A stretch of 64,000 nucleotides of DNA from Holacanthus passer (lineage: Eukaryota > Chordata > Actinopteri > Pomacanthidae), in contig JAFREQ010000003.1 of assembly GCA_025331565.1 (NCBI GenBank), positions 13,571,001 through 13,635,000 of the forward strand, in the 5' to 3' direction. Below the pieces are notes generated by a model that had not been told where the DNA came from, did not search any database, and was given only the letters and a program-made list of their open reading frames with translations. Made by a program: the position numbers and the translations under genes. How positions within the stretch are numbered: position 1 is the stretch's first letter; every line of letters begins with the position of its first letter. Below, piece after piece: positions 36,870 through 49,260 of the stretch.

Positions 36870-39800
36870 GGCCACTTGGGGCATTGCATTGTCACATCCT
36901 GTTGTTTGTGATGGTGTGCGTTCTCCCACTCCCACTCTCTGATGCTCACACAAAGCATCCAGAAACACAATGGCAACACTGTCTTTGCTTGTCTGCCGTC
37001 AGTAAACAAACTCCATCGCCACCACCAGATACACGACTGAAAGACAAAGTAAAGAAAGAGCACTGGAAGAGATGCACTTGACAATTTCTGCTGGAACCAA
37101 AAAAGAGTCTTTATGAGAAGTGGAAAGTGGAGAACTTGTTGCACAAATAGAGTGGAAAATTAGTCTTATTGGCTGCCCGAGCTCTTCTTTGACATCTTAA
37201 ACACATTAGTTACCTGCTCCAATGGCATAAAAAGTTTCCGTGTCATATTATTACATGGCAGGACTTTTGTGTTCATTCATGGTTTCAAAGCAACGAGTTA
37301 TTGTCCAAAACAAATGCGGCTGGGTTACTGAATTTCAACGTGCTGCACTCGCTCTGACACAGCCCGAGGCGAGGCCTAGTGTCCTGATTTACAAACTGCC
37401 AGCGATTTCTAAAATAGCATGCACTTTGCTTCACTGTACCAAAGCTCATTCCCTCTCTGTGTTCCAGTAAGAAAGGGGAAACCAGCTAGAATGACTTATT
37501 TGTGCTCAATTCTTGCGATGTTATTGCAAGCTGAGAGTGAGAATGACTTGTGTTCAGCCACTCACACTCACAGACTGTGAGCAGCAAGTGACAGTGATGA
37601 GAGGCAGAATCCAGCACAAAAGTTTCTCAAAATAATTGCACCATCTACAAAGAGTCATTACACCTACCTACTTACGAGAGTTTGCAAAAGCCATTGTATG
37701 CTCAGTATGCCCATTTGTTTATTCCCCACACTACAATGAACAGAGATTTAAAACAATCGGCTTTACACAGAAATGGGTTTTATTTAAACATCTATGAGCA
37801 ATAGTGAGTGAGGTGGTGAGACGCTGGAGATGAGCCAACGGGACCAGAGAGTCTATAGAAACTTCTCACACAGGGTGAACATCAGGCTGTCTTCAGGAAA
37901 CTTGAGTTGAATGTGTTCCAGTTAATGGGGCATCTCTCACACTTGTATATCATTATATCTCACCAGAGTCAACATATTGGCTTTTTATTGTCATTGATCC
38001 AATTTCCTTTCATTTCTTTTTAATTTTATATATTTGATTCAACTAGTTCTTACCCTATTATCTTACCTTCGCTGGCCTGGCCCAATCCATAACAAAGCCC
38101 CAATACAGAGTCGTTCAAAAACATTTGCATGTGACAAGGAACATGTGCCGTATTTTCATATTCAGGTTTGGCTTTGGGTAGAACAAAGCGTCCTGTTTTG
38201 TTTCATTAGAGCATATCTGTTATTTTTCTTCCTATTACGAAAACAATTTGTTAGCCTGAACTTTGTGCAACCTGCACTAAAGGATGGCAGCAAGGACAGA
38301 AAATTGCTCAGATGATTTGTTATGTAATTATCAATGAAAAATTCAAGGCTGATCCACCCACTGATCGTAATCATCATCACCATCATTAACCTGATATTGC
38401 TCCCACACATGCAAAGTCTGGCCGTTGGTTTTCACAGCAACAATCTCAGTGATGAATTAGAGACGCTCAGACCTTTACAGGAAGCTAAGCCTCACCTGTT
38501 TCAAATGGAAAAACATCTATCAGTATAGTACAATTTATACTAAAGGAGAACCAATGTATGTGACAATTGTCCAGATATGTCTTCTTCATGGCTATTAGCT
38601 TAATAGTTTAGGTTTCATTTATCAACTCTGTGACCTTGCTACTAATCCAGATCTTCACAGCCTCTGGTGCAGCTCAGAAATACTGGAGAGAATATGAATG
38701 ATTGTCAGAGCTTGTGGTTCAGAAACGGGATATTCCAGCTAATACTGCACTTCCACAAAGCTGGGACAGAGAGACAGGTTTAAAAAAGGATGGTCAAGGT
38801 TGAAGCTTCAGAAGCCGAGATATCCTGAGTCCAGTATGGACCGAGCTTCATCATCAGATGTTGAAAATCGGTGGAGTTCCCTAATAAACTAGCACACAAT
38901 ATATTAGGGTGGACGTGATGAAAAATGATGCCGTGTGCTAACAGCAGCACATTGTTAATGCGTGGTGAGTCATTTCCAGCGCATCTGTGTGTGTTTTGTG
39001 AGAGACGAGCATCATCACAGCGCTGGAGGATACGTAGGAGTCTGCAATAAAAATGGATCCCACAGCTCAAATTCTGTGTTAAAGCGGTCTCCACTATAAA
39101 ATATGATGAGTAAACTCTGCACAGCAGGACCTGTTGTAGCTGTTTTCATGGCTTCCAGCATTAAAGAGAAATGTGGGAGTTATATAAAAGATGTCCTTCT
39201 GTATTCTTATGTGAATGCGTTGATGGGCAGGTGCACTGGTGAAGCCTCTATAGGGCAGATGATACAGAAGGGATGCTGCAATCTGAAGCTCGCAACTAGA
39301 ACATGTCACTGATTAACAGATAAGGTTTTGACCTGACAAGGATCTGTCAGAAACGATTGGACAATTGGACACGTCGGGCTGCACATTAATCTCATTTGCA
39401 CGGAATGTAACGTTTACAAGACGTAAGCTGTTTATTGAAAAAAATTCAACAAATTGAATAAAACGAAGTTAAAAAAAAAACAAAACAGCAAACCGGTTCA
39501 TCTGAGTACATGAAAAGTCAAAATCCTTCATGGAATCGCTCCCAGATGTCCAGGACGAAAATAAACTCAAACAAACACATAGACCTGCAAAACACAATCT
39601 CCTTCAAAATTGAAATGTTGCAGAAAAATGTCCAAACATTATCAAGCCGCTGTTTATCACCAGTCAAAATATTTTGCTCGACATCCTCCACATCTGTCCC
39701 CGCCCCTGTCTGCTGCGCCCGGCCTGCGCCGTTGAAAGGATGTGCAGATTAAAGGGCCCATTAGAGACTCACTGACACTGTATCCTATATCACAGGGGAG

Positions 39801-40977
39801 TGTGGTGGAACTGCAGACCAAAGGTTCTGTGTAATCCTAGTTGACGACATAAACAGTTTGAAATATCACGGCGCCCGGAGCGCAGCAAGGACAAAAGACA
39901 TCATTATGTGTGTGGAGGAATTTCACTCACGGTCATTATTTGTGATATGAGGCTGCTGAGCTGCACTATCAGAGCACTCTCTGTAATTTCATATAGGGGT
40001 TGGAACCATTTTTCTCTTCTCATTATCGCCCAGGCTCCGGCGATGAAGAAGTCTGTGTATGGAGTGTGCACTTTTAAATATGCTCTTCTCTTTTATTATG
40101 TTACTGCCTGTCACCGATTCGCTCCTGATTAACAATAATGGGCTGCTGCACTTATCACATCAGTATGCTGGAACTACACCACGGTACAGTCTAATATCTG
40201 CTCTAGGGGCACATTTAAAGCTGATTTTCACTTTTGAAATTTGGGCTTGAGATGGACTGCTTGCTAGCTTTGGGCAGCGGGAATAATGGCAATCAGCAGC
40301 GAATAATGTGTCGCCGCTCCCCATTCTTTTTCGCTGAAAACCAGAAATTATGACGGCGGAAAAATAGTCTGCTCTAACATTTAGTTAAAGCGCTGCGATC
40401 CGCTAAAATAGCAAGGGAACAAGTTGAAAAATACATCCTTTGTTTCCTTGAAAAAAAGAAATTCATTCATTTTTTTTAAAAGCTGGCCAGTCACATTAAA
40501 TCGTCTCAACAGTCCGTGTACGTCGGGCCTGGCAGACATTCTTGTGTGTATGCAACATTTAAATCCAATTTCATTACATTTGACGGAAAATATGCAGGGG
40601 CTGCTTGTGGTATTGTGGTATTTTGAGCACTCAGCCCTTGTTTAGTATCTGTCATCTCTTCGCCTTGCATTGCGTGCGCTGGCAAACACGACTGCACTGA
40701 GAGCCCCCTGTGCTGCTGTCCTCAGCTTGCTTTACAAAATACGCCATGGGACGAAGATAAGATTTGAAGATTTGATTTTACACTGGAGACATTGTCAGTG
40801 AATGCAAAGACCCCGGGTACAGGCATCTTGTTATATCAGGACTGACCCTTTAGCCTTGGTCTCATTTTCAGTCTCTCAAACTGCAGAGGTTCCTTCATTC
40901 TTGTTCATGGAGGAGCAGCCCAGCACATCTCCGCTGCGACTGAGATCTGTCATCGTGTTCCACAAGAGCGGCTGAAA

Positions 40978-41003
40978 ATGCCAAATTCAGTTGAATTTGG
41001 CAT
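40978..41003. repeat. 12-bp inverted repeat with 2-nt centre
   Basis: ATGCCAAATTCA and its exact reverse complement TGAATTTGGCAT are separated by GT. The near-absence of a spacer suggests a dyad protein site or a cruciform rather than an RNA hairpin. Confidence 0.9.
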
Positions 41004-42315
41004 AGCTTTTTTCCCTTGATCTTTCGACAGCTAATATAAATGGTGTTATGGTATGTTCTGCTGGATCAGGGCCCTGAGTCGTGTGCATTACATAGATTAT
41101 GCACGTTCACGCCAACAAAGACAAAATCACTGTAGATCCCAGAATTAAAGCAGTGACACATGAAACCTATTATGTATTTATTAGGAAAACAGCTGAACAT
41201 TTTTTGCTTGATGCGCTTTATCCCACTTGTTTGTCTCTGATGGCACTCGTCTGTGTTCCTTCATACATGTAATGACACTATTACCAGTGTAAAAGATGTC
41301 GGTTTTCTCTGATGTATAATAACACATAATCCCTTAGACCACATTATATGGACAAATTACAGCTTCGGTGCAGCCAGAGGTTACTGTGTGTCTCCTCTCT
41401 ATCAATCCAGTCTGAAATCCTGGTTTGTGGCTCCACTTGAGCACCAAAGCACCATGTGAATATCTGGCTGTGAACATGACTGGAGCTGAGGGGAAAAGAA
41501 AGCAGCAGGAGAACAAAGGGAACTGCTTGCTTTTCTGAGCTTGTGTGTCGTCTTCGTCGCTGAAACTATTCCACTACGTAGGAAGCACAAGAGCGGCCCA
41601 ACAATTTGTCAACTGTGCGGTGTCTCCCGAGAGAGAGAGAGAGAGCGAGCAAAAGTAAGCCAGACAGGAGAGTGGACATAAAAGAGAGTGAAGAGGGATG
41701 GGAAGAGGAATAGTTCGAGAAGTGTGTTGGCACAAGCGAGAGGGGGAAGACATTTGTATGCAAGGCTTAACTTTGGCACATTAGCATTCAGTGACGAGTC
41801 ACTCTCCACTATGTGCTCGCCCCACTATAAATCAAACAGCGTGTTTACAGCACAGTGGTACACCGACTGAGGGGTTATTGCTGATGCAAGGCACACCATG
41901 AGACCAGTCGGAGAGCTTCACATTTGATTTTGATTTTATGTGCAAAGTCGGCAGTTGAAGCGGGTTCTCCCTGGTAATGACATTCAGGAGAACATCTTGA
42001 TAAAATTGATTTGACTGATAATTGGCATCCGACGGACAATAAAAAAACCTCCTTCGCCAGTGAGTGTCTTCCAGTAATTCATGCAGTTCAATCAACTGAT
42101 TTTCCTTCCAAGAGTTCCCACTGACAGCCTCTAATGTCAGCTCATTTCAAAGTTGAACAGGATCTTACTGTTCTTCACACAGAGACAAGAGAGGGTCCCC
42201 GTCTGTCCCACGGTTCGAGCCTCTGAACAGATTTTGACAGAGTGTGTTGACAAAGTTGACAACGAGAATTATTGTCTGTTGAGGTTTAGGTTACTGGACC
42301 CAGGAGTGGTAAAAA

Positions 42316-42900
42316 TGGATTTATTGAACAACAACTAACTCCAGGACTTCCAGGAAAACAAAAAGATGAGGCACAGGTGGATACGGAGAAGCTTCAGTGG
42401 TTGGAGGCCGGGCGGTGGGTGGTAGGTGCAGAGGCAGGACAGCAGGAGATGCGCAGGTGGAGCAGGTGGGGATGAACACAAGGGAGAAAAAGCCAAGGAA
42501 AGACTGGAGACTCGGGAAACACTGAACACACACTGGAGACACTGGTAGGCAGGAGAACACTGGGAATGTAGAAAAACACGAAACACTAGAGAACGGAAAC
42601 ACTGGTAAACAGGCACAAAGACAGGGAACGATCTGGCAGCTTGAGAGGAGAATGAGTGGAGTTTTTAAGCTGCAAGTGACGAGGTGGTATTAGATGCAGC
42701 TGTGAGACAGAGAAGGCCCCAGCACCTGAGACCACGCCCCCAGCACATGAGACCACGCCCCCAGCCACTGAAGCAGTGCCTAGACAAAAACACAAAGAAA
42801 CAATCTTAAACCAAAAACACTGGAGATAAAACTAAAAATGCACAGAAAATAAACCACAAAAAACACAATAATAACCATGACACCCAAACCATGACAATTG
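42316..42900. repeat. Dispersed retroelement-like repeat fragment
   Basis: The block is rich in GGAACACTGG and GGAGACACTGG words. It ends in an A-rich stretch with AACCATGACACCCAAACCAT. Reverse-complemented, it starts ATGGTTTGGGTGTCATGG, a look shared with the ends of common teleost retroelements. It has no coding frame of its own. The exact family and boundaries are unknown. Confidence 0.5.
42721..42762 (+). repeat. Tandem duplication of a 21-bp unit
   Basis: Two adjacent units of AGCACCTGAGACCACGCCCCC differ at one base. They lie inside the repeat at 42316-42900. Confidence 0.9.
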
Positions 42901-43034
42901 TCTATAGTTGGATTTTGAAAGTAGCTTTTGCCGACCTGGGGTGTGGTGCTACTAAGGTAGTTGAATACTTGGGGTTTTGGAAACAAGCTGTAAACACAAC
43001 ACATACATCACACAACATATTATCCCCAGTTTAG

Positions 43035-43400
43035 TAATTGCACATTTCAGCAACTTAAACATTGATTTGGAGATGTGTTTCCGGTCACCTGGTGAAGTCC
43101 TCTAATATTCATTTTTTTGAGCTCTGTTGTTGGACCTCTGCTAAATCCTCAGAGAAATATCAGGGGCTTTTGCAGCCAATTGTTCAGTAGCTAGATGCTA
43201 ACTTCATCTGTCTGCCGTTCTGAGCAGGTACTGTGAGGTTTTCCATTGAAAACAGTTGCCAGCTGCGGTGCAAAAACAATGCTGTGAGAGAGGTGAGAGT
43301 CAACAGTGAAGTCGAGGGTCGGAAAACCAAAACAATACGCTGAAAGACGCTATAAAATTCGGAGCTGAGGGGAACTGCAGAGTCTGGTGAGTTGGTGTTT
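43035..43400 (-). repeat. Dispersed repeat, long copy (inverted relative to 56345-56735)
   Basis: It contains GTTTCCGGTCACCTGGTGAA, CATCTGTCTGCCGTTCTGAG and GCTGAAAGACGCTATAAAAT. The words AACCAAAACAAT, GCTGAAAGACGC and GCAGAGTCTGGTGA occur in the same order on the opposite strand at 56345-56480. I recognise it as a common teleost dispersed repeat of unknown family. Confidence 0.7.
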
Positions 43401-43897
43401 TTAATGTTTAGTATTATGGCTTTAATAAGCTCTCGGCCATTGATGCAGCTTGCAGTGCATGTGATGTGGTCTGTTGTTTTTGGTGGTAGTTCTTGCAGTG
43501 GTGCAGAAATTTATTGCTGACAGGGTTTTGCACTTAAATTTTGAAGTGTGACACGTCATGCTGCCAGAGCGAGATGTTTGTGTTATTTGAAGATGTGATG
43601 AAGTGTAAATGAAGTTCATTCACGTACTGTACATTTGTTGTGGCGAGGCCGGGCTCAGCAGCATCACTACTGTATGTGCCGAGGTAAATCGGTTCATTGT
43701 GCTGGATGTGCGGTTGTGGGGAACAAAAGAAACACTCCTGGCTGTGGTTCACCCAAACAGGTGTTTTATTTTGACCGATTCGAACTTTGTGGGTTTGCAG
43801 AGACTGTGCTTGATTGACAGCTCCCTCACTCTCCTGTTGTGCTTCTGAAAGCAGGACAACTTACAACTTACATCCAACTTCAACCTGAGCAAAGGTC

Positions 43898-43921
43898 CAA
43901 TCAATCAATCAATCAATCAAT
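43898..43921. repeat. (CAAT)6 microsatellite
   Basis: Six tetranucleotide units. Confidence 0.95.
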
Positions 43922-44058
43922 CTAATCTGTGTGCATAACATGTGCAGGACCTTTAAATAAGTTTTGTTTTTGTCTATTTATTTTTTAAGTCTATTTTTGC
44001 GAAAGACATTTTGAGATGTCACAGTAGAAAAAACACAGGTGTCAATAATACATTTGAT

Positions 44059-44220
44059 GATGGCTGAATTCCATTTAGCTGCTTCAGTGTTTCTGTGGTT
44101 TTGTGCATGCTGGCTCACCATCACACTGTCGTGACTTACTGCGACAGACCTTATAAATGATATTAGTGACACCCGTGCTTTCCCTACTATGACCAGTCCA
44201 AATGTCTGCTGTGAAAAAGG
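44059..44220 (+). repeat. Dispersed repeat, copy 2 (pair with 14609-14775)
   Basis: It opens TGGCTGAATTCCATTTAGCT and closes CCTACTATGACCAGTCCAAA followed by GTCTGCTGTGAAAAAG. It is collinear with the copy at 14609-14775. Confidence 0.7.
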
Positions 44221-47200
44221 CCTGCTCTAAAAAAGAAAAAAGCTCTATGCATTTTTTTCTTCATGGTATTTTTAGTAACCGGTCAAAGAGAAGTATTCCT
44301 GAACAAATTTCCTTATTTCCTTCCTCTGGTTGTCTATGTCAGCTGCAAAAAATGCCGCTCATCCGCACATCTGCCAAACTGCGGCCCGGGCCAATGCGCT
44401 CGTGACCAGCGACTGTGTAATTCTGCCTAAGTCCGTCTGAAGACATGACATCCAAAAATACACAATTCCTTAACGAGACTTTTATTCACAGTTAGCCCTC
44501 CTCTGGTGTGCACTTACACCGAGGAGCGGAGGCTAAGAGCGGGAGGAGACCTGAGCTGACGTTTAAAAGATCCCTCGGCTCAGCTCTCCTCTTCAATCCT
44601 CTGCAGAACGCATTAACCCAGATCAGCTGCGGTTCTCATCAGAGGCTGCTCGGGCTGAAGACCAAATGTTACACATCAAAAAACCGCCGGGATTGATGTA
44701 TAAACACACGCTCTTATAAACAGACATGCTGGTTTATGTGTGTGTGCAAAAAACATCTAGACACACGCTCTGTCTTTCTGGCACACATGCTGCACAGTAT
44801 CCTACTTTTTCTTGATGCTCACATCTCTCAGCTCTGGGATTCACGGCCTGCTCGTGTTGCTGGGACAAGTTCCGGGAGCCGTGTGTTCATTAAAATAGCT
44901 GTAAACATCCTCTCATTGAACATATTTATGGGATGCAGGTGAGAGATGCGCTGGCTGAGCTTAAGCAGTCCATTGGGTCTCATTAAAATGATCATTTAAA
45001 GGGTTTATAGTGCAGGTTGTTGCTGCAGATCAAACAGACTGTGGTTTGTAGTTTTTGCAGATAATTTACATTTTGCGTGTAAAGTCAGATATTTCTTTCT
45101 TACTATGCTTTAACAATCTGTGTTTTATTTCACTTATCTATAGAGTAAGGCAGTTTTATTGACTCTTTGTTGAGGGTTAGAGTGGAGGGTGCACTAAAAT
45201 GTCCTCAAGTCCGCGTCCAAGAAAAGCATCCAGTATCTGAGCAGCAAAAATAAAGCTGACTGCAGCCGAGCGTCACTTTGCTCAATGGAAAGTCGCTCAG
45301 CTAAATGTCCTTTGTCCAAAAAAGTGCAGTTTTTTTTAATGCTTACAGAAGGATCCAGAATGAGCTTATGTGCACTGGAGTTCGGAGCCAGTTGCCAGTG
45401 GAGTGGGTTGTAGAGGCCGAGGTTGGAAGTAACAAAGGTTTCGGCGATTGTCTCCAGAGTGGAGACGTTGATTCATCCGTGGAAAGACCTTGCTGCGGGT
45501 AATTTCATTATGCAGATGAGTACGAGCGCTCCTGTGCCCGCGACCGTGCTGAAAAGGACACAGGTGGCGCGTGGCTGGCAGGTCACGTATCGGCTGGCAG
45601 AGTTATCAACACACCATCGCCGCCACTGCAGCAGCCTCAGATCAGTTGCACTTATCCCCTGTCTTTGGGTTAACAGGAAAAACTGGCATTCTGAAAGAAG
45701 CCGCAGCATTCCTCTTACAATGTCTGTGTCTTTATAGCATAAACAGATGGCAGTTCTTGGCTGTGCCGAGCTCCGGCTTAACTGTTTTACTTGAGGATCT
45801 ATTGTTTTTATTTATAGCAGGCTGCTGCTGTGTTGGCATATTCGTCCTGCGGAGAATTTGGTGCCTAATCAAAAAGAATTGGAAGTTGCCGAACCCTCTA
45901 TTGCTAATGATAACAAAAATTAAAGTGGACATTTAATATAACAGGTTTCATGCAAAGTGCTGAAATACACACAATGGAAAGTGTTCATTTTGTAGATGAT
46001 TTGTTGGCTCGCCGCTCTTTTAAACAGTTTTTTATTGTTCTCCTTCCTTTTCTGTCTTTGAGCCATAAATAATCACCCTCTTCCCTCACGCTTATTAAAA
46101 CTTAACCATGTCTGCTGTGAATTGTATACGCTTATCTTCTTGAGCTTCACATTGCACATGAATAAAAAAACATATAGTATGCTGAATTTCATCCTTCTTA
46201 TCAGGTGAGGTGACTGGTGGTGTTTGAGTGAAAGAAGGTAAAAAATCAAAGCTGTTCATCCACAGCTTACCCGCTCCAGCTTGCTTTAATTTTACCTGGC
46301 AAATAACAAGAATCCACCTCAGAACTTTTGACTTAAAAGAGAAAAGGCTGCGTTCCTTTCCTTGCTTAAGATCAAGACTTTCCCCCTGTGCTAAGACTTG
46401 TGAGAGAGGCAGCAGCGTGGCTGCCGCTGCAGGGGGCATTAGGGTTCAAAGCCAGACGCAGAGTGCGCTGATGGACTCCTATGATGGTGGAGGTTACTTG
46501 AAGAGGGGGAAAAAAAGGAGTGCAGCTCTTTTAAAACAGCCAAAGAACCCCGGGTTATGTACCACTGATTTTAGGCCAGTTCGTAGATAATAGCAAGCTG
46601 CAGTTGGACGCTTTGATAATGCACTGGATTCTCTTCTCACGTCTCTGCTCAGAATTTAATTGCTTTTTAAATTGGAAATGTTGTTCTCTGCGCACCGTCG
46701 CACACTGAGATGTGGCGAAGGGAGGACGTATGCATGGGTGTGTGTGTGAGCAGTTAGCTCCATGTATATTTAGGAGGAGCAGGTTCAATGCAATCTTCTC
46801 AACATCACACAACCACCATTGAATCTCCCAAGACCAAAACTCCATACAACCAGCTTCCTCCTCCTCCGCTTCCAGCCGCGGTTAATGGACCTGCCACGTG
46901 GATTGACTGGCCAACTCCCTAATGAAAAAGAGAACGACAAATTATATTAATGGAAATGCCACTGCGTCCTGTTTGATAGAGACATTCTTTTTCCACCTCC
47001 ATTCGATCTGTCCGTCAGCACCATATCCTCTCCGTCTGCACCACCAGCTCTGAAGAGAAAAGCCATTTACTGACGACTGCTGAGTAAGCTGCGCTGAGAT
47101 GAATATTCAGAGTAATGTCTCAGACTAATGATCTCGTGTTTTTCCTGATTGCTAGAGAGTCCGTTTTAGACTGCAGGTTTGCATGAGGATGGCTTGTCGC

Positions 47201-47785
47201 AATCCACCACCTGTGTTATCATTCATTACATGCTGCTTTATACGTGCTCTTGTTTGATATCCTGCTGGATGTCGGTTCCCTCACAAAACACCCACAAAGC
47301 AGATTAAGCCTGTTGGCTTCGTGCAGAGCCATTCTTAAGAGAGTTAAGCATCACTTTCTGTTTTTTACCACACTCGAGTTTCTTCTCCGTTTTTTTTCCA
47401 TGCAGAAGTGATTTGGCCCTCAGACGTGGGTCTGAACCTGTAATTATCCAACAGCCAGAGCAGTGTCCCTGTAATTCCTTCAAACTGTCCACGATCCAAA
47501 GACGTTCAGGGAGGTCTTACTCTGTCACACACATCAGGCGAACGCACCCCCGGTTCACACACACACGCACATGGTTTCACTTTGGTGGACACTTTACATG
47601 TGTGAAGCTGTGAACTTATCTTCATAATGTACAGTCACCATGATTCCCTCACATAGACCTTCCAATACAAATACTGTTAACAATAAAGTACATTATAGTC
47701 TAATTATTATAGAAATGAATGCGATCTTGTTTCCCTCAATCCATCATTCTTCACCCCTTTAATTTCAAGTTGGTCACAACATAAG
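44221..47785. other. Intergenic DNA, nothing recognised
   Basis: 3.6 kb without a supported gene. Parts near 44500-44650 and 45360-45620 are moderately GC-rich but lack convincing exons. Confidence 0.55.
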
Positions 47786-47789
47786 TCAA

Positions 47790-48330
47790 GCTGTTCTAAA
47801 TTGTCACTTTATTCCAAGTTCACGCAAGGACACAGTCGTCAGTGGTGTGAGACCTTCTCAGATTCTGTATTTAAGTAAAAGCAGCAATAACACAATGTAA
47901 ACACTCATATATATTACAGCTTACAAATACTCTATTACATGTAGTCCTGCATTTATAAATTTACCAGGTGAAATTAAATATCAGCAAAATGTAAAATATC
48001 AAAATCAAAAGAACGTATTATGCAGCAGAAAGTGTGTAATATTGTTTGACATATTATATTATATTGTTGGGTTATTATTTTAAATGCATTAACATGTAAG
48101 CAGCTTTTTAATGTTGTAGTTAGTCAAGGTGGAGCTAACATGAATTATTTCCATTGAGTGTCACATTATACTCCTACAGTCCTACAGAGGTGAATATTGT
48201 ACTTTTAACTCCACTACATTTATTTCACAGCTACAGTTACTTTTCAGATTAAGACCGTTACATAGAAAACATATGATGAACTTACAAAATTATTATATAT
48301 CAAACTTTGTGACCGTATAAAAAAATAACT
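47790..48330. repeat. Diverged dispersed repeat (ACTTTTACT-rich family), larger copy
   Basis: It contains GTATTATGCAGCAGAAAGTG, ATATTATATTATATTGTTGG and AGGTGGAGCTAACATGAATT, then ATTGTACTTTTAACTCCACT and ACATTTATTTCACAGCTACA. All are hallmarks of a very common teleost repeat. A related end fragment follows at 48640-48725. Confidence 0.65.
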
Positions 48331-48560
48331 GAAAGATTAGCCAATTAATCAATTAGCAGACTGACAGAAAATGAATGAATAATTTCATTTAGTTTTCATG
48401 CAAAGATATAATTTCACAGATGTAGCTTCTTAAACGTGAGGAAGTGCTGCTTTTCCTTGTCTCACAGTGAACTGACTAATTTGAGGATGTGGTCTATTGT
48501 TTGCAAAAAACAGCAACAGTAATACAAATGCATCAGTAAGAATAAATTAATGATATAATA
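48310..48560 (-). repeat. Fragment of the 'gggctgcaac / cgattaatcgatt' repeat
   Basis: It contains GCCAATTAATCAATTAGCAG and AAACGTGAGGAAGTGCTGCT, then ACAGTGAACTGACTAATTTG. The same family appears in the other orientation at 48785-49125. Confidence 0.5.
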
Positions 48561-48639
48561 TACATTAACATTAACAGTCACAGGGACCATGTTCATGCAT
48601 CAAGTACTTTCCATCCATAGGTACACTTTTCTAATAATA

Positions 48640-48725
48640 CTTAACATATTTTAACTCAAGTTACATTTTCAATGCAGGGACTTTTACAGTATGATATTAG
48701 TGTCTGAACACTTCCTCCACCTCTA
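48640..48725 (+). repeat. End fragment of the ACTTTTACT-rich repeat
   Basis: It contains AATGCAGGGACTTTTACAGT followed by GTCTGAACACTTCCTCCACC. It is related to 14895-15195. Confidence 0.55.
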
Positions 48726-48784
48726 CCTCTATCTATTCTACAAGCTCTACATATGTTTGATCTTAATCTTAATCTGTAAAGTAT

Positions 48785-49125
48785 AGGGCTGCAACCAACA
48801 AGTATTTTCATTATTTATTATGCTCATTATCAATTATCTTTTATCAATTACCGATATCCTTTTTGATAATGTTCTTCTTTTTATATATTAAGCTTTTGCT
48901 GTATTGAATGTTAGAAAATATCCAAACCCCAGAGATATTTATTTCATTATAACACAAGACAAAAGAAAGTAGCACAGTCTTACAAATGATGAGTTGGAAC
49001 TGGGGAATGTTTGGCATTTTTTGCTTGAAAATGGCTCAAATCATGAATCGATTATTAAATCATTTGTCAATTCATTTTCTGGTAATCAACTGGTTGATAG
49101 TCATAGTTTCAGCTGTAGTAAAGTA
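48785..49125 (+). repeat. 'GGGCTGCAAC' dispersed repeat
   Basis: It starts AGGGCTGCAACCAACAAGTA, runs through TTGCTTGAAAATGGCTCAAA and TGAATCGATTATTAAATCAT, and ends GATAGTCATAGTTTCAGCTG. This matches a widespread teleost repeat whose ends carry 'gggctgcaac' and 'gattaatcgatta'. It appears to lie inside a copy of the ACTTTTACT-rich repeat. Confidence 0.65.
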
Positions 49126-49159
49126 GTAACTATGTCTGGATGTGGTGGAGAAAAAAAAT

Positions 49160-49260
49160 GTAATATTTTCCTCAGTAATGTAATGGAATAGAAGTTTCAA
49201 GTGGCATCAAATGAAACTCAAGTGTAAGTGTAGTAGTGCTGCCAGTGGTGGATGATAAAA
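49160..49260 (+). repeat. Further fragment of the ACTTTTACT-rich repeat
   Basis: It contains AATGGAATAGAAGTTTCAAG followed by TGGCATCAAATGAAACTCAA and GCCAGTGGTGGAT, like the far end of that repeat family. It supports a nested arrangement with 48785-49125. Confidence 0.5.

Larger units (their letters stand above)
34201..42315. other. Intergenic DNA, no supported gene
   Basis: 8.1 kb. A GA-rich tract lies at 36834-36869 and a GA repeat at 41629-41646. It includes the longest open frame of the window (35632-36438, minus) overlapped by a 192-codon plus-strand frame (35765-36343), neither recognised. A 26-bp inverted repeat lies at 40978-41003. Confidence 0.55.

Noticed and set aside
42190..42230. 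GGTTCGAGCC, resembling a tRNA T-arm or pol III B box
   Set aside because: No acceptor, D-arm or anticodon stem could be placed upstream at tRNA spacing.
44900..44911. TGTAAACATCCT, identical to the 5' part of miR-30
   Set aside because: The match stops after 12 bases and the flanks form only a weak, short stem (CATCCTCTCA with TGAGAGATG). There is no miR-30-like opposite arm.
46228..46590. 120-codon plus-strand frame
   Set aside because: Overlapped by an opposite-strand frame of similar length; no domain or exon signals.
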